Assembly: GCF_910594005.1 (NCBI RefSeq)
Contig: NC_057831.1
Location: forward strand, 42,738,001 to 42,802,000
Direction: 5' to 3'
Length of the DNA: 64,000 nt
Origin: Cervus elaphus
Taxonomy: Eukaryota > Chordata > Mammalia > Artiodactyla > Cervidae
The notes beneath the pieces were generated by a model. The model had not been told where the DNA came from. It ran no database searches and saw only the letters and a program-made list of their open reading frames with translations. This document shows positions 11,459 to 23,089 of this stretch, piece after piece; the first letter of the stretch is position 1, and each line of letters starts with the position of its first letter. The position numbers and the translations under genes are program-made.

Positions 11459-11678
11459 GAACTTTCCAGGTGGCGCTAGTGGTAAAGAATCCCCCTGCCG
11501 AAGCAGGAGACATGTGAGACACATCCTGGATCCCTGGGTCAGGTAGATCCCCTGAAATAGAAAACGGCAACCCACTGCAGTATTCTTGCCTAGAGAATTC
11601 CAGGGACAGAAGAGCCTGGCTCCAGTCCACGGGGCTGCGAGGAGTTGGATATGACTGAGCGAGGCGCACACACACATA
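11459..11678 (+). mobile_element. Bov-tA SINE
   Basis: Second plus-strand SINE about 55 bases after the previous one. Head AACTTTCCAGGTGGCGCTAG, body TATTCTTGCCTAGAGAATTC, tail GGATATGACTGAGCGAGG followed by a short CA run. Confidence 0.92.
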
Positions 11679-12024
11679 CACCATCAAACCATACTGAGGA
11701 TTTCACAGGGGAAGGCACATACCATGTACCACTTGGCAAACAATTTGAAATTCACAGCTAACATTTTTGTTTTTCTCGTAAAACATTGCTATTGACAGCT
11801 TCTGTTTCTTGCCTTCTTCTCAACTTAGTCGAGAGTTTATCTGGAATTCTTCTGTTATTGGAACAACGGAGCTCTCCCTCTGGCTTCTGCTCCAAATGCA
11901 CACACACACATGTATTCATCTAAATAAGCTCTAGAACAAAAACTCTGTTTTTATCATCATCTAACATTTTCAGAAGACAATCTGGATTAGTAAAAGCATA
12001 CACTGTTTTGTTTTGTTGTGCCCC

Positions 12025-12150
12025 TAACCTAGGTAGTAAACTACTTTAATGGCAAGAACAATTACGCTCATCTTCATGCCCTTTTCAGCACTTAGCATGA
12101 TGTTTCCCATATATTATGTCCATAATAACTGCTGTCTAATAATGGCACTG
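12025..12150 (+). mobile_element. L2 LINE 3' tip
   Basis: Diverged match to the terminal region of L2 (CTTCATGCCCTTTTCAGCAC, then TTAGCATGATGTTTCCCATA). 11679-12024 before it is unassigned. Confidence 0.45.
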
Positions 12151-12554
12151 TTAATATGCAAGCCTGTGCTTTTATCTTTTAAAAATCTGCTATGGTGCTG
12201 TACGGGCATCAGTTTATTGATCTTATTTAAGTACCAAATTTCTAAAGATGTTGGGAAGTGGAGAAATAATTTTTAAAAAGTCACTTATTTTCCCTCATGA
12301 ATAAGTTTCTAAATATATTTGCATTTGTTCTAAGAGAGAATCATCCAATGCCCAAATATTTATTAAATGACAACTTGGTGAATGTTAGAAAATTCAAAAA
12401 AATAGGACATATAAGTTTCTTGCACAAGCTTACATTATAATGGAGATTACTTTTGTGCATGTAGAAGAAATATGAATCCTTGTGGTTTGCTGTGATAAAA
12501 ACAACATTCAAATTCTCTGCCACTAAATGGTTACTTCATTTTGAACACCTTTTA

Positions 12555-12700
12555 ATGTGTATGAAACTCAGTTTCCTCATCTATAAAATGGGGATGAAAT
12601 AGTATACAATAGAATTGTTGGGAGGATAAAGTAAGATAATGTTTCCTATGCACCAATATAGCATGCATTCAATGAATGCTAATTATCATTGTGATTACCA
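12555..12700 (+). mobile_element. MIR SINE
   Basis: Strong MIR core: ACTCAGTTTCCTCATCTATA, then AAATGGGGATGAAATAG, GGAGGATAAAGTAAGATAAT, then the AATGAATGCTAATTATCATT end. Confidence 0.8.
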
Positions 12701-12779
12701 TTTGATATTGATGATGAAAATGAGTACTCTGGGATTTCCAGAGGGTCATTTTTATTGTGAGGACTCAAAAAAAGCTGCA

Positions 12780-13028
12780 CAGAAGATGGAGTTATTTTAT
12801 TTTATTTTTGGGCTGTGTCAGGTCGTTGTTGCAGCATACAGGATTTTCGTTGTGGTATTCTTCTCTTTAGTTGAGGCACCTAGGTCCAGTAGTTGCAGTA
12901 CACAGACTTAGTTGCCCATGGCGTATGGTCTCCATAGTTCCCCAACCAGGGATCGAACATGTGTCCCCTGCATTGGAAGATGAATTCTTAACCACTGGAC
13001 CACCAGGGAAATCCCAGAAGATGGAGTT
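12780..13028 (-). mobile_element. CHR-type SINE with perfect 14-bp target duplications
   Basis: Element body is 12794-13014. The reverse complement begins GGGATTTCCCTGGTGGTCCA. The T-rich left end (12794-12806) is the A-tail. Both flanks carry CAGAAGATGGAGTT (12780-12793 and 13015-13028), identical over 14 bases. tRNA-derived head with pol III boxes; mobilised by L1. Confidence 0.92.
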
Positions 13029-14264
13029 TTCGAGGTGGTCTTATAAGAATGGTTAGGATTTACAAAACCTGAACTAAGCTAGTCCTTGAAGGGATGGTGG
13101 TAACAGTGCTGAAACTCAGAGAAGTCTTGAGGTGGGCTCAGACCAAACTGTGGGAAGAAAAGAGTATTAGAAAAAAAGCAGCTCTTCTCAACTGATGAGA
13201 GTAAAGTTCTGTGGTCACACAATTGCATTTTGTTTCTAATCTCCCCACCTCCCAGGTCATATTGCAGTCATTAGTGATGTATTTCACATTCTCTAGGTGC
13301 AATCACCTGTTAGATATAAACTGGTAGGAAGTGTGAGGCTCTAAACTAGTTGGCCACCTCTAATTAAATAGTCCTAGAGCTTGTTGTATTTCCTGAGAGC
13401 CGTTGCAAGCACAGATTTGACTCCCTTCTAAAAGTTCTGATTAAAAGGAAGCAAACTTCCAAAATTAGACTCGTAATTAAAATTTGACTTTGATCAGTAG
13501 CTGCTGAGAGGGTCATTAAGAGCCATGAATGTGCTGACACAGAGGGTTGTTGGGTGGATGAGGTGAGGAGGGAACCAAAGAGATTGGAAACAAATAAAAA
13601 ATTGTTCAGAAGCATTATCGAATTGCAAATATCAATTATTATGGGTCTATGGATGAGCGATTATTACATTAAAAACATTCTTGGCAGAAAGCCCGTATGA
13701 GCATAGAAAGCTGCGACTCCATCAGAGCTTGGCTTTAATTTGATTTTTGCAAACATGTTTTTGGTTTCTTTTCCTTTGATTGGTTTCAGAGGACGCTGGA
13801 CAACAGCTGGGTAGAAACTGCATCTAACTCTCTGTAAAACTTGTTGAAAGATGATTTTTACCTCCTGCAAAGCTAGGAGCATGTCATCTCTGAAGAAGTT
13901 GCGTGAGGGAGGGAGGACGGGGAGACTGATGGAGGTGGAGGGGTTCTCACACTGAATGTGGAGGAGATGAAACTGTGTTTTCCAGAACCAAGGAGCGGTG
14001 ATCAAGGAGGGACAGATGAAGGAGCTCAGGGCTTGCTTTTCTTTCCTTGATTAAGAGTAATGACTCACTGGCGTGAACGATGAGGGGCGATGTGGCAAAA
14101 CAATGCAAGAAAGATAGTGGCTTTAGCCCTCTGTGAGCCAGCTGTGTGCTGTGTCTGCCAAAAAGACTAATATGATCATAGGCTGCAATTATAGAGGATA
14201 GAAGAAAAAGATCATTCCCCTCTTTCCACACACCTGGTGTGACACATTCACTTTTAAGTGCATG
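13029..14264. other. Repeat-free block, no gene recognised
   Basis: The segment 13360-13760 is rich in homeodomain-type TAAT cores and contains CTTTGATC, a TCF/LEF-like site, together with scattered CpGs. Minus-strand frames of 83-113 codons (13364-14231) overlap each other and show no domain. See findings for its status as a regulatory candidate. Confidence 0.35.
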
Positions 14265-14550
14265 GCATGCCCCCTCATCTGCCTGGTGTATTCCTATTCA
14301 TCTTTCCCAAGCTAGCTCAAGGTCACCTCTTGTCTTTTATGACACTTTTCTTGACCCCATGCTCACCAGATTTAATCACTGCCATCTTGTGCAGGCTCAG
14401 TTGTTCCATCACATTCATCATTTTTCATTGCCATGTTGTTTATGTGTCCATCTGCCCTGGAGAGCAGGATCAAGGCCTAATTGGACTTTTTTTACCTAGA
14501 GATCCTGGCATTTAGGAGGAGCTCAGTACATATTCATGGAATTGAGAGGA
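14265..14550 (+). mobile_element. L2 LINE 3' end
   Basis: Collinear with the L2 3' UTR: CTAGCTCAAGGTCACCTCTT, TTCTTGACCCCATGCTCACC, CTGCCCTGGAGAGCAGGATC, CCTGGCATTTAGGAGGAGCT, AGTACATATTCATGGAATTG. The two overlapping 85-codon frames are shadows of it. Confidence 0.75.
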
Positions 14551-15474
14551 ACAGATCACTGGAGCATGTTTGGTGAAGATCAAGTAGAAAGGTAGAAGGA
14601 CTTGAAGTCATATTGAAACCCAGCTGAAATCAGGTCATGCTAAGTCAGCAAGTTGACTGGGAGTGGGCCTCTTCCTTATAGGGGAGAAGGGTCTCATCTC
14701 TTCATAGAAGTACCATGGAAAGGGCCTGTGAACTAACTGGGAGGAGAGACTCCAGGGGAAGCCAGAAGCTACTCTTTACCTTGTTTCAAGAGGGAGAATG
14801 AGAAAGCTGCATGTAAGGGATAAAGCAATTGCGTCTTGCAAAAAAAAGAAGTTACACATTTTCTTCCTTCTTCCCAGCCATTTGGTAACATGTCTTCATG
14901 TGTTTTCAAAAGAATTCAGGTATCCAAACATATTGCTGAATTTATGCCAGAAATGGAAGCATTTTCCTGAGTCTTAGAAAATGATGTCAATGTCTGAAGC
15001 TCCAAGGATGATGAAGGCCAGAAACATCGCATCATATATAATGAAAGTCAGAATATAAATTAATTAAGGAAACTTGAGATACCTTGGTCATCAAGAGTGG
15101 AAAAAAAAAAGATGTGTGGAACGGTGAAATTTTGTGGTGTGGGGAATTCTAGCTTCCACTCACGATATGCAAACTCATTGGTTATTGTATTTATAGTTTT
15201 AGAGTTCTTCCTGTACAACCTTTACAAACCATTGCAAAAGTGCTGGAATAAAAATCAGAAAGCATTTATAGTCTTGTATTTCAGATATTTTTCAGGAATA
15301 TCTGACAGTGGGGGAGAGAAATGAGAAAGAGAAGGGAAAGAAAACTTATGACACATAGCAGAAGTTGAGGAAAGGTGAGCTGGCCTCTTAAAAAGTCATA
15401 TAAGGAAATGAAAATACTTGAAGAACATGCTCACGAGTCACTCATAGAAAGGGCTGTAATATTAAAGAGGGAGA
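14551..15474. other. Unassigned DNA
   Basis: No repeat or gene recognised. A-runs at about 14840 and 15101-15110. Confidence 0.35.
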
Positions 15475-15482
15475 ATGCCTGT

Positions 15483-15707
15483 ATACGGGCCTCCCCGGTG
15501 GCTCAGCTGTAAAGAATCCACCTGCAATTCAGGAGGCATAGGAAACATGGGTTCTGTCCCTGGGTCAGGAAGATCACCTGGAGGAGGAAATGGCAACCCA
15601 CTCCAGGATTCTTGCCTGGAGAATCCCGCGGACAGAGGAGACTTGTGGGCTACAGTCCATGGGGTCACAGAGTCAGATACGACTCAAGTGACTGAGCATG
15701 TACACAC
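15483..15707 (+). mobile_element. Bov-tA SINE
   Basis: Head GGGCCTCCCCGGTGGCTCAG, body TTCTTGCCTGGAGAATCCCG, tail GACTCAAGTGACTGAGCATG. ATGCCTGT occurs at both borders (15475-15482 and 15708-15715), a short target-site duplication. Confidence 0.92.
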
Positions 15708-16069
15708 ATGCCTGTCTGCATTTCTCCAGATGAATAAATACAAGACAAATAGGGTAGCAAATAATATTTTTGGTTAAAAATAATACAAATCAACTTTAAT
15801 TTTAGGCAAAAATCAAATTTATGAGAAACTGTTGGGTGCTCGTCAATCTGAAATTTAAGTTGAAGAATTTGGTCTTTCAGGGAACCAGGCTCTTCAAAGT
15901 ACTACCATTAGGATATATTAGTTCTGACTATTTTTATTTCCTACTCCCTTACACTCAGAATTTAAATTCCTGGGAGATAGATGTGGATCACATGAGCACT
16001 CCTTGGTTAATGAAGAAGAGGACACCTCAACTGATGGTACCATTAAGACAGCATTAACAAAGGAAGACC

Positions 16070-16195
16070 CTGGAGAAGGAAATGGCAACTCACTCCAGTA
16101 TTCTTTCCTGGAGAATCCCGTGGACAGAGCAGCCTGGCAGGCTACAGTCCATAGGATCTCAAAGATTTGGACACGACTGAAGTGACTCAGTGCCA
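16070..16195 (+). mobile_element. Bov-A monomer (headless SINE)
   Basis: Only the BovB-derived part is present, starting at CCTGGAGAAGGAAATGGCAA and ending CACGACTGAAGTGACTCAG. AACAAAGGAAGACC (16056-16069) and AACAAGGAAGACC (16196-16208) are target-site duplications. The short element is therefore a genuine insertion, either a Bov-A monomer or a 5'-truncated copy. Confidence 0.88.
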
Positions 16196-16208
16196 AACAA
16201 GGAAGACC

Positions 16209-17787
16209 AATTTCCCAAAGGAAAACCAAAGGTGTCTCCTTCAGAAGAGGAAATACAAGATGCAGAGCTAAAATATCAGTCACCTGCTGCAAATTCATAG
16301 ACTGTTCCAGAAATTCTCTTTGACTCAAGGCACGCGGATGGGGGTTGAATGACTGTTTGTCAAGCATGTTGTAGGAAGAATAATTGAGTAAGTAATTGGA
16401 TGGTATAGCCTCCTCTCTACCCCCTGAATTTTTACATCTCTTTGATTTTTGGAAAAAGGAACAAATCATGAAACTCCCTTTAGGAGGAATAACGAAACTT
16501 TCTTTACTATTCCTATTCACAAGTTTATGTGCAAATATCTGGGATCAACCTGTATATACACAAACAAAAATACATCTATAAGCAACCCACAGTGCAAACA
16601 GATTGTAATTAAAGAACCAGACTAATGCAACATTTTCCCACTTACAACTCTTCCCCACTGCTTGCATTCTTTAAGCCTTCTGTTATCAGGCAATTTAGTT
16701 ATACACAACAAATACATACACATGCGTGAAGAGATTTAAATATATTTTTCCAAATGTAAATTAAGGATCTTTATCCAACTGCTCTCAGTTTTGAGCCTGG
16801 TTTATAGTGGCTAAAAAATATAACTGAAAATAATTTCCCTAGATAAGGTCATTTCTTCTCATTTGAGAAGGCTATAATAGGATTCTTTTAAGTTTTGAGA
16901 TATTTGGGTTCAGTTACTTGACAGGTATTAATGATGGTTTCTATTTTGATTATATTACAGGATCATAGATATCTCAAGGTGGAGGACATGTTGAGACATC
17001 CTCCTATATAAGTCTCTGGGACACCAAGAAAATTACTTTAGATGAAATGGAGAAACACATAAAATTTTGAGAGCTGGGATCCACTCACAGAAAGACAGAG
17101 AGCATAATATGCTCTGAAAAAGTTTCTCTCCTACTTCTAGTTGTAAGGAGCGATCTTAGACATGTAACCCAGGTCTCTGAAATGTAACACCTTCAAAGGC
17201 CTTTTAAGATCAAGATATTGAAAAGTCTCAACTTACCTGCAGAATTTACCTAAAGAATATTTTAAACTGTCCTTAGTAACAACAATTTACTGTAACACAA
17301 TGCTTCTCAATGGAGGGGAAAGAGAACACTTGGGGACATCAGAATCTTAGGGATTCAGGAGAGTGTATTATAGCCTCCATAGGATCTTGATGTAACTCCC
17401 TCACTATACCTCTTCACTCCCAAGTTGAGACTAAATGGTTTAGGGGGCAGATGATGGATGTTTGAAATTGATATAGTTCATGAACCTGCAGTTTGTTGAC
17501 TCCGACTGGCTTATCACTAGGGAGAAAAATTGGACTAAGATAGCTTCATATTCTTCTGCAAGTCTTCAAAAAGTTGGAGAAACAAATGAACTAATCTTTA
17601 TAATCTGCATACACATGACTATAACATGCCCTTTTATCCCCATCATCAACTTGATTTCCTCAGCTATCTCTGAGTGTGTCTCGTTGCCACACTTGAATTT
17701 GTGTCTCACTATTGAGAAATGGAATATTCCCTGCTGTATCAGTGAACAAGGATGTCACAGGTATCAGTCATTGCAGCCACCAGGGAT
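16209..17787. other. Unassigned DNA
   Basis: No repeat family recognised with confidence. The 200-codon minus frame (15918-16520) is antisense through the Bov-A insertion and its flanks. The 106-codon plus frame at 17480-17800 shows no domain. Confidence 0.35.
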
Positions 17788-18071
17788 GATGAGCTCATGA
17801 GCCCTGACGGAACTCAGGAAGGGAAAGAATCCCCCCATCTAACAGCCATCAGACTGTAGCCACTCTCTATGGTGAGACCCAAGGAAACTCAGGATGTGAA
17901 AACCCAGGATACTGGCCCCAGATAGCTGAGCTGCGTATCAAAGGAATGATTTCCGTGAGCCCAGACTCTTGCATCTTTCCACAACAAGGAAAAATGCTAA
18001 ATTCTTTAACTTGGGTTATCTGGTTTTCTTTAGGTAACGATAACTTTTGACCTGCCCTTTGTCAAAAAACT

Positions 18072-18081
18072 TCTATATAAC
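18072..18081 (+). promoter_or_regulatory. TATA box of the solo LTR
   Basis: TCTATATAAC lies about 100 bases upstream of the AATAAA signal. This spacing is as expected for LTR-driven initiation at the U3/R border. Present-day activity is unknown. Confidence 0.55.
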
Positions 18082-18176
18082 CTGGCTCTTCCCCTCCTCC
18101 CACCTCCTCAGAGCGGTTCTTTCAGGGTTACCTAAGATGCTGACTCCCAGGCTTGAAGTCCTAAACATTCCCACCA

Positions 18177-18182
18177 AATAAA
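18177..18182 (+). terminator. Polyadenylation signal of the solo LTR
   Basis: AATAAA downstream of the LTR TATA box and R-like segment. Confidence 0.55.
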
Positions 18183-18229
18183 ACATAACTCTCAACTTTT
18201 AGGTTGCAAACACTTTTTAAATCTATACC

Positions 18230-19552
18230 ATGATAATCATATATTTTAAGTTAAACTTTGATCTCTGTGGGTAAGAAATTGTACATCTAGCCTTTGTATT
18301 CTTGTGTAGGAGAAGGCAAAACTTCTTTTCTCTTTACCCCATCTTAGGTTCATTGGCTGGGGCCTGGTAAATTAGATTGTCAGAAGACAGATTAATAGGA
18401 GAAAAACAAACAGAAGTTTTTTTTTTTTAACACATATGTCACACATACATGTCACACATACTCAGTGATGAGTAACTCAGAGGTGGGGGTGGTCATTAGA
18501 ACTTGAGCTTGTGTAGCATCTTAGCAAAGAATAATAACTTTGTAGAGCAGTGACAAGACAAAGAATTTCAAGCTTCTAGGGGTTGACAAATGTATGGGGA
18601 AAATTGTGGGTTGGCAAATGTATGGGGAAACTAAGGGTCTACTTTTAGGGAGATTTGTTTGTGGATTCCTCTGATGCGTGTCTTGCTGATGAGGTCCTAG
18701 AATTTTCTCTAGTGATTTACGTCTGTCCTTCCTATTAGGGTAGAAGGGACACCTTTAAAAACTGTGTCCCACTTTTAGGCAAATAGAGGGAGAGCAAAGC
18801 ATTTTCTAGTATCTGCTTCTTCTCAGTTGCATTCAACTCAGAATAATCCTTATGTCAAAGTGACATATTTTGGGGTGGTGTATCTTGACACACTTCTCTT
18901 ACATTGTCTAGTCTATCTGTGGTCATTATAGTTCCATTGTTCCAGTTTTATTTTAGAGTATCAAAGTCTTCCCCTTTTATAGTCCTGACAACTAGCAATA
19001 GCTGGATGCCATTTGAGGAGACAGACTGGCTGCCACAACTATTTTCATGCTTCATGACTGTCTGTTTCTAAAAGGAAAATGTTTTCCTAGAGTGCAGCAT
19101 AAGTTTGGGAATATCAAAGGCAGTCAGATACTCAGCATAATTATAGGTTAGGTTTCCCAACCAGATATTCAAATCATCTTCTTTTCATGGGAGGAGTGTG
19201 GTTGATTAAAACATTTGAGGCAGCATCTGACACAAACACTCTGGAGAGCTTGTCAAGGAGATCTGGTAGTGGAAAACAGCCCTCTGAAGTCAGGAAGTCA
19301 AACTTCATCCAAATAACACCTGGGGAGGGAAAGATGGTTCAGATTTGAGGCCCATGGGTATGGATGACTAATCTTTTGTGACAATTTTCCCCCCTAATTC
19401 ACAGCTCTGAGACAATAGCTGGATTTAAGACAGGGACCCCTTATCCCCTCTAGACACAGATGGGTGATGATGTTTACAACCATTGGCAAGATTATTAGAA
19501 CTTCTGTGTGCTAACTATAACTTCATCTCGCCCCCCACTCTCATGAAAGCAT
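18230..19552. other. Unassigned; possible decayed LTR with a short direct repeat
   Basis: About 18340-18900 contains phrases reminiscent of old LTRs (GACAGATTAATAGGAGAAAA; a T run at 18419-18429), but the family is not identified. A 21-base direct repeat lies at 18582-18602 and 18610-18630. A TGTCACACATAC-type doublet lies at about 18438-18462. Confidence 0.35.
18582..18630. repeat. Two-copy direct repeat, 21 bp units
   Basis: GTTGACAAATGTATGGGGAAA and GTTGGCAAATGTATGGGGAA(A) differ at one base, with a 28-base period. Local tandem duplication. Confidence 0.8.
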
Positions 19553-19590
19553 GCTGCTGCTGCTGCTAAGTCACTTCAGTCGTGTCCATG
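19553..19590 (-). mobile_element. BovA2 stub (38 bp)
   Basis: Only the GCTGCTGCTGCTAAGTCACT-type tip of a minus-strand BovA2 remains, passing into unrelated sequence after CGTGTCCATG. Either an extremely truncated insertion or a deletion remnant. Confidence 0.75.
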
Positions 19591-21339
19591 TGCAAATGAG
19601 AAGTGGCATTTTCCTATGGGCCGGTTTCCATGAAGAGTGGTTTTAGGTAGTTCATAGATAAGAATCAAATAACATTGATGCGCATAGTCACTTAATCCTA
19701 TTTAAATTTTCTTTCAATTCTTAGATAACATCAAGTGGAACTACTCAATTTGTTGCCCATGTTTCTTTAAACATCTCAGCTTTTACTGTCTCCCTTTTGA
19801 ACAGATCAAAAACCATCTCTGACTCAGAGATGCTAGCTTCTCAGCTAGCAACCGTCTCTAGTAAGTAACAGGATCTAAGAAACAGGATCTAAGAAAAAAT
19901 TAACAACACTATCTGGTAATTTTATTCATTTAAGATTTTATTTTGGCAAGTGATACTGGTTTTCCATTTATAGCAGTGACATAAACTTTCCTTCATAAAT
20001 ACATTTATTTAAGTAAATAATGAATTTATTTAAAGAAAAAAGGTTTTAAGTAAATAACAGTTAAGATACATCTCATAATGCATAATAATACAGATATGTT
20101 ACAATAACAGTACAGAAAATTCTGATAGTACTAATTGAATAATGGGAATTCAGGAAATATTGCTGCAGCAATAATCTTGAGTTGGCTTTAATTTTTCAAA
20201 AATAAATTATTTTCAACTGTTAATACTTTGACGATTATTACTAACGAATTCTTTATGATAGATTGCACAAATACTTAAGATGTTACAGTGTATTATTTCA
20301 CTCTGGTTTAGAACTGCTGACCTATGTAAACTTGTTACACAGAAAACAGAATGTTGGACTGTCTCTAGTTTAATATTTTGGAACCTATCTCACATTTATG
20401 ACCTATGTTTGTGCTCTTAAAAAACACAGTATCAGCAAGTGGTTCTAAAAGGCTCTTCTCGGGGAGATAGCTAGTTTTCTAGTCAATTCTTCCTTTCCCT
20501 TGTTCATTGTGGCTAAGTTGTATCTGAGAATATGGATGACCAGTTACTTATATTTTTTTTCATGTGGCAAAGTTCTTACCCTTGGAATGTAAGCATGCCT
20601 CCTCTCTGTTCTCCATCTGCTTCCTGATGGCTGGAAACTGGGTTTGGTAGAAAGGCAGCTTCAATCATATAAGTAACAAGATGCCTAAGGAAAGATGGAA
20701 CAGCAAGAGGTAGGAGCCTAGGTGTTTGACCAAGTGGAGCAGAGCAGCTCACCCTACCCAGATCGTGCACAATGGAACGACTGTGAGACAGAGAAATAAG
20801 GTCCTTTATCCATTAAGCCCCCATATTGCTTCCCATCCCCTTGTCGTAGCATCTTAGCTTTTAATCTAATATAGTACTCCTCCACCACCCAAACCACTCT
20901 CTATTAATATTAGATGTAATTAGTTGGCATAATGAGAAAAGTGGGAAAGACGTTGTGTCACCTTGTGCCCTTGTCACTAAATTACACTTGACTCCTTCCA
21001 CACCATCTCCTTCCTTTTAAGACTCAAAATGAAGAAGAGGGTTGTGGAGCAACTATTTAAATACACATTATCCCAAACTAATAAACATCGAATCTTTTGC
21101 TTTACTCCTCCCCTAAAGCAGAGATTGGCTCTAGGCAGAATAAGGGGAAATGAATTTATTAGAAGGATTTCAAAAAGCTCATAGAACCATGGAGAAAACT
21201 GGAGAGTCGAAGTTTCATAAATTAGATGGACTGGAGCTTGGGCACGGGGTGAGGGCTGGGTTTGGATCCCAAGAACTGTTAGGGGTTTCTTCCAAGCAGT
21301 TGTTCCTTGCTGTCTTCTGCTCAAGATGCAGATTTTTGG
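19591..21339. other. Unassigned AT-rich DNA
   Basis: About 19,900-20,420 is strongly AT-rich with TTTAAGTAAATAA-like duplications near 20,010-20,060. No transposon family, gene or promoter is recognised. Confidence 0.35.
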
Positions 21340-21475
21340 GAAAGTGAAAAGTGAAAGTATGAGCTGCTTCGTCCTGTATAACTCTTTGTGACCACAAGGA
21401 CTGGGTGTAGCTTTCCCAGCAGGGTCCTCTGTCTACGGAATTCCCCAGGCAAGAATACTGGAGTGGGTAGCTTTG
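21340..21475 (-). mobile_element. Degraded Bov-A monomer
   Basis: The reverse complement shows a Bov-A body (CCAGGCAAGAATACTGGAGT at about 21446 on the plus strand), preceded by the AGTGAAAAGTGAAAGTATGA tail motif. Many substitutions, no tRNA head. Confidence 0.75.
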
Positions 21476-22759
21476 ACCCATCTCAGTTCTTGTGACTACT
21501 CCTCAAGGCAGGGGGGCAGCCTTCACTGTCATGCGCCGTGGAGGATGGCTTAGTCTTTAAGGAAAACTTGAAGCTCCCTTACTCTGCCCTCAGTGGTGTG
21601 CTGGAACCAACTTACACTGGCTCATGGTAGCTGATGGTACAGCTTGCCCACGCGGTGTTCAGTGGGCATATCCCTGGGGGCTTGAAAACAGCTCTGCTGG
21701 TAATATTTATACCACGGAAGTGAGCAAGTGACTCCAAGTCAGAGAGTAAGTCAGAGAGCCTTTCTCTTCAGAGAGCTGGTTGTTAAACATTTGCATGCTT
21801 TCTGTTGCCTATACCCATTCCATCTTTCCACTTCGTATTTTCTGTAGTATCCCTTATCAGATAGGCTGGCCTTGCATCAGAATCAAGGGAAATGAGATTT
21901 TTCAATTGACTTATGAAAGCTAGCTGATGAAAGTAAAAATTTTATTTTATAAACATACAACTATGTCAACATATTGTATTACTTTATTTGAAAATTAATT
22001 TCATCCATGTAGAACAAACATCTAATTAAAATGAGGTTTGGGGGTGTTATTATATCTTGTACAATTCTGAAAAAGATTCCAGAAAGGCATTCTGTTTTGG
22101 TTTGGGAACAAAGACAGCCCCGTTTAGTATCTGAGTAGTTCTTATTTCATATTCCTTAATTATTTATTATGTGTAAGTATAGCCTTCAAGTGAGTAGAAT
22201 GCAATAGACAATTAATAAATGTAGGGTGAATGAATGAATACCAAAATTGCAATCATCTGAAGGAAAATATGGTATATTATACTCCTGTGTTGTTTCAAGG
22301 AGTTTATCACAGTACTGAGAACATGATTTAATAAATACATACTTGGTTTTTAACTTGGATTTCTCAGGTAGTATAACAAACTGTGGTTAAATGAAAAAGC
22401 TAGGTATTTTGTTAATTGATTTTACTTTCAAGACTACAATGATCAGAATTTGGGGTTCCTTTTTTTGGGGGGGAGGGGATGGTATTTATTTCATCTATTC
22501 AATAAGTTTGTTTTGAGGACCTATCAGTTGCCTGACTTTTCAGTTGTATATTGAGAGAGAGTGTGTAAAGAATGTATCCCTAGACAAAAACTTGAGGATA
22601 TGGTAATTTGCGTATGTGTGTGTTTAATTTTGATTCCAACTTATGAACCATTAGATTAAAAAAAATAAGTCCCAAATAGAAGAAAGTAGCTAACCTGTAT
22701 CATGTAAGCTGATTCCAAAGCCGTCTTTCTAAATGCAGAATTGTTTCCACATAGCTATT
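21476..22759. other. Unassigned; possible L2 tip
   Basis: ATTAATAAATGTAGGGTGAATGAATGAATA at about 22,213 resembles an L2 3' end. The rest is unrecognised, with a G-rich run (GGGGGGGAGGGG) at about 22,468. Confidence 0.35.
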
Positions 22760-22985
22760 TATTTATTGAGGAAATACATTATGTCACTAGCTATGTGTGA
22801 GACACTGTCTATGTAGTTTATAAATATGAACTCAATTCTAATTATTCTGATTTTACAGATGTGAAAACCAAGATGTAGAAAAGGTAGGTGATTTATTCAA
22901 GATCACACAGGTAGTAATGGGAGACCCAGATTTACACCCAGTTGGTCTAGCTCCAAACTCAAAACTCTTAACTTCACACTGTTTT
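22760..22985 (-). mobile_element. MIR SINE
   Basis: Clear reverse-complement MIR: TTCTGATTTTACAGATGTGA, CAAGATCACACAGGTAGTAA, GACCCAGATTTACACCCAGT, AACTCTTAACTTCACACTG. Confidence 0.82.
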
Positions 22986-23089
22986 GTCTCCCTGAGATGA
23001 TTCTAGGATCTGTTACTGCAGAGAAGGAGATCACCAGAATGGTCGTGAAGTAGTGATCTTGATCAGAGATGCCTTTAAAATGCATGTAT

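Larger units (their letters stand above)
17788..18229 (+). mobile_element. Solo LTR of a ruminant endogenous retrovirus (BTLTR1-like)
   Basis: Layout is that of an LTR: U3, then a TATA-type box TCTATATAAC at 18072-18081, then CCTCAGAGCGGTTCTTTCAG (R start region), then AATAAA at 18177-18182 within CCACCAAATAAAACATAACT. The phrases match the general pattern of bovine ERV LTRs. No gag, pol or env lies on either side, so it is a solo LTR left by recombination. Exact ends and the 5-6 bp duplication were not resolved. Confidence 0.65.

Noticed and set aside
15918..16520. 200-codon minus-strand open frame
   Set aside because: Runs antisense through a Bov-A insertion with clear target duplications; the flanking parts match nothing.
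19553..19590. GCTGCTGCTGCT as a trinucleotide-repeat locus
   Set aside because: It is the constant tip of BovA2 elements, also seen at 23421, 38503 and 61354.
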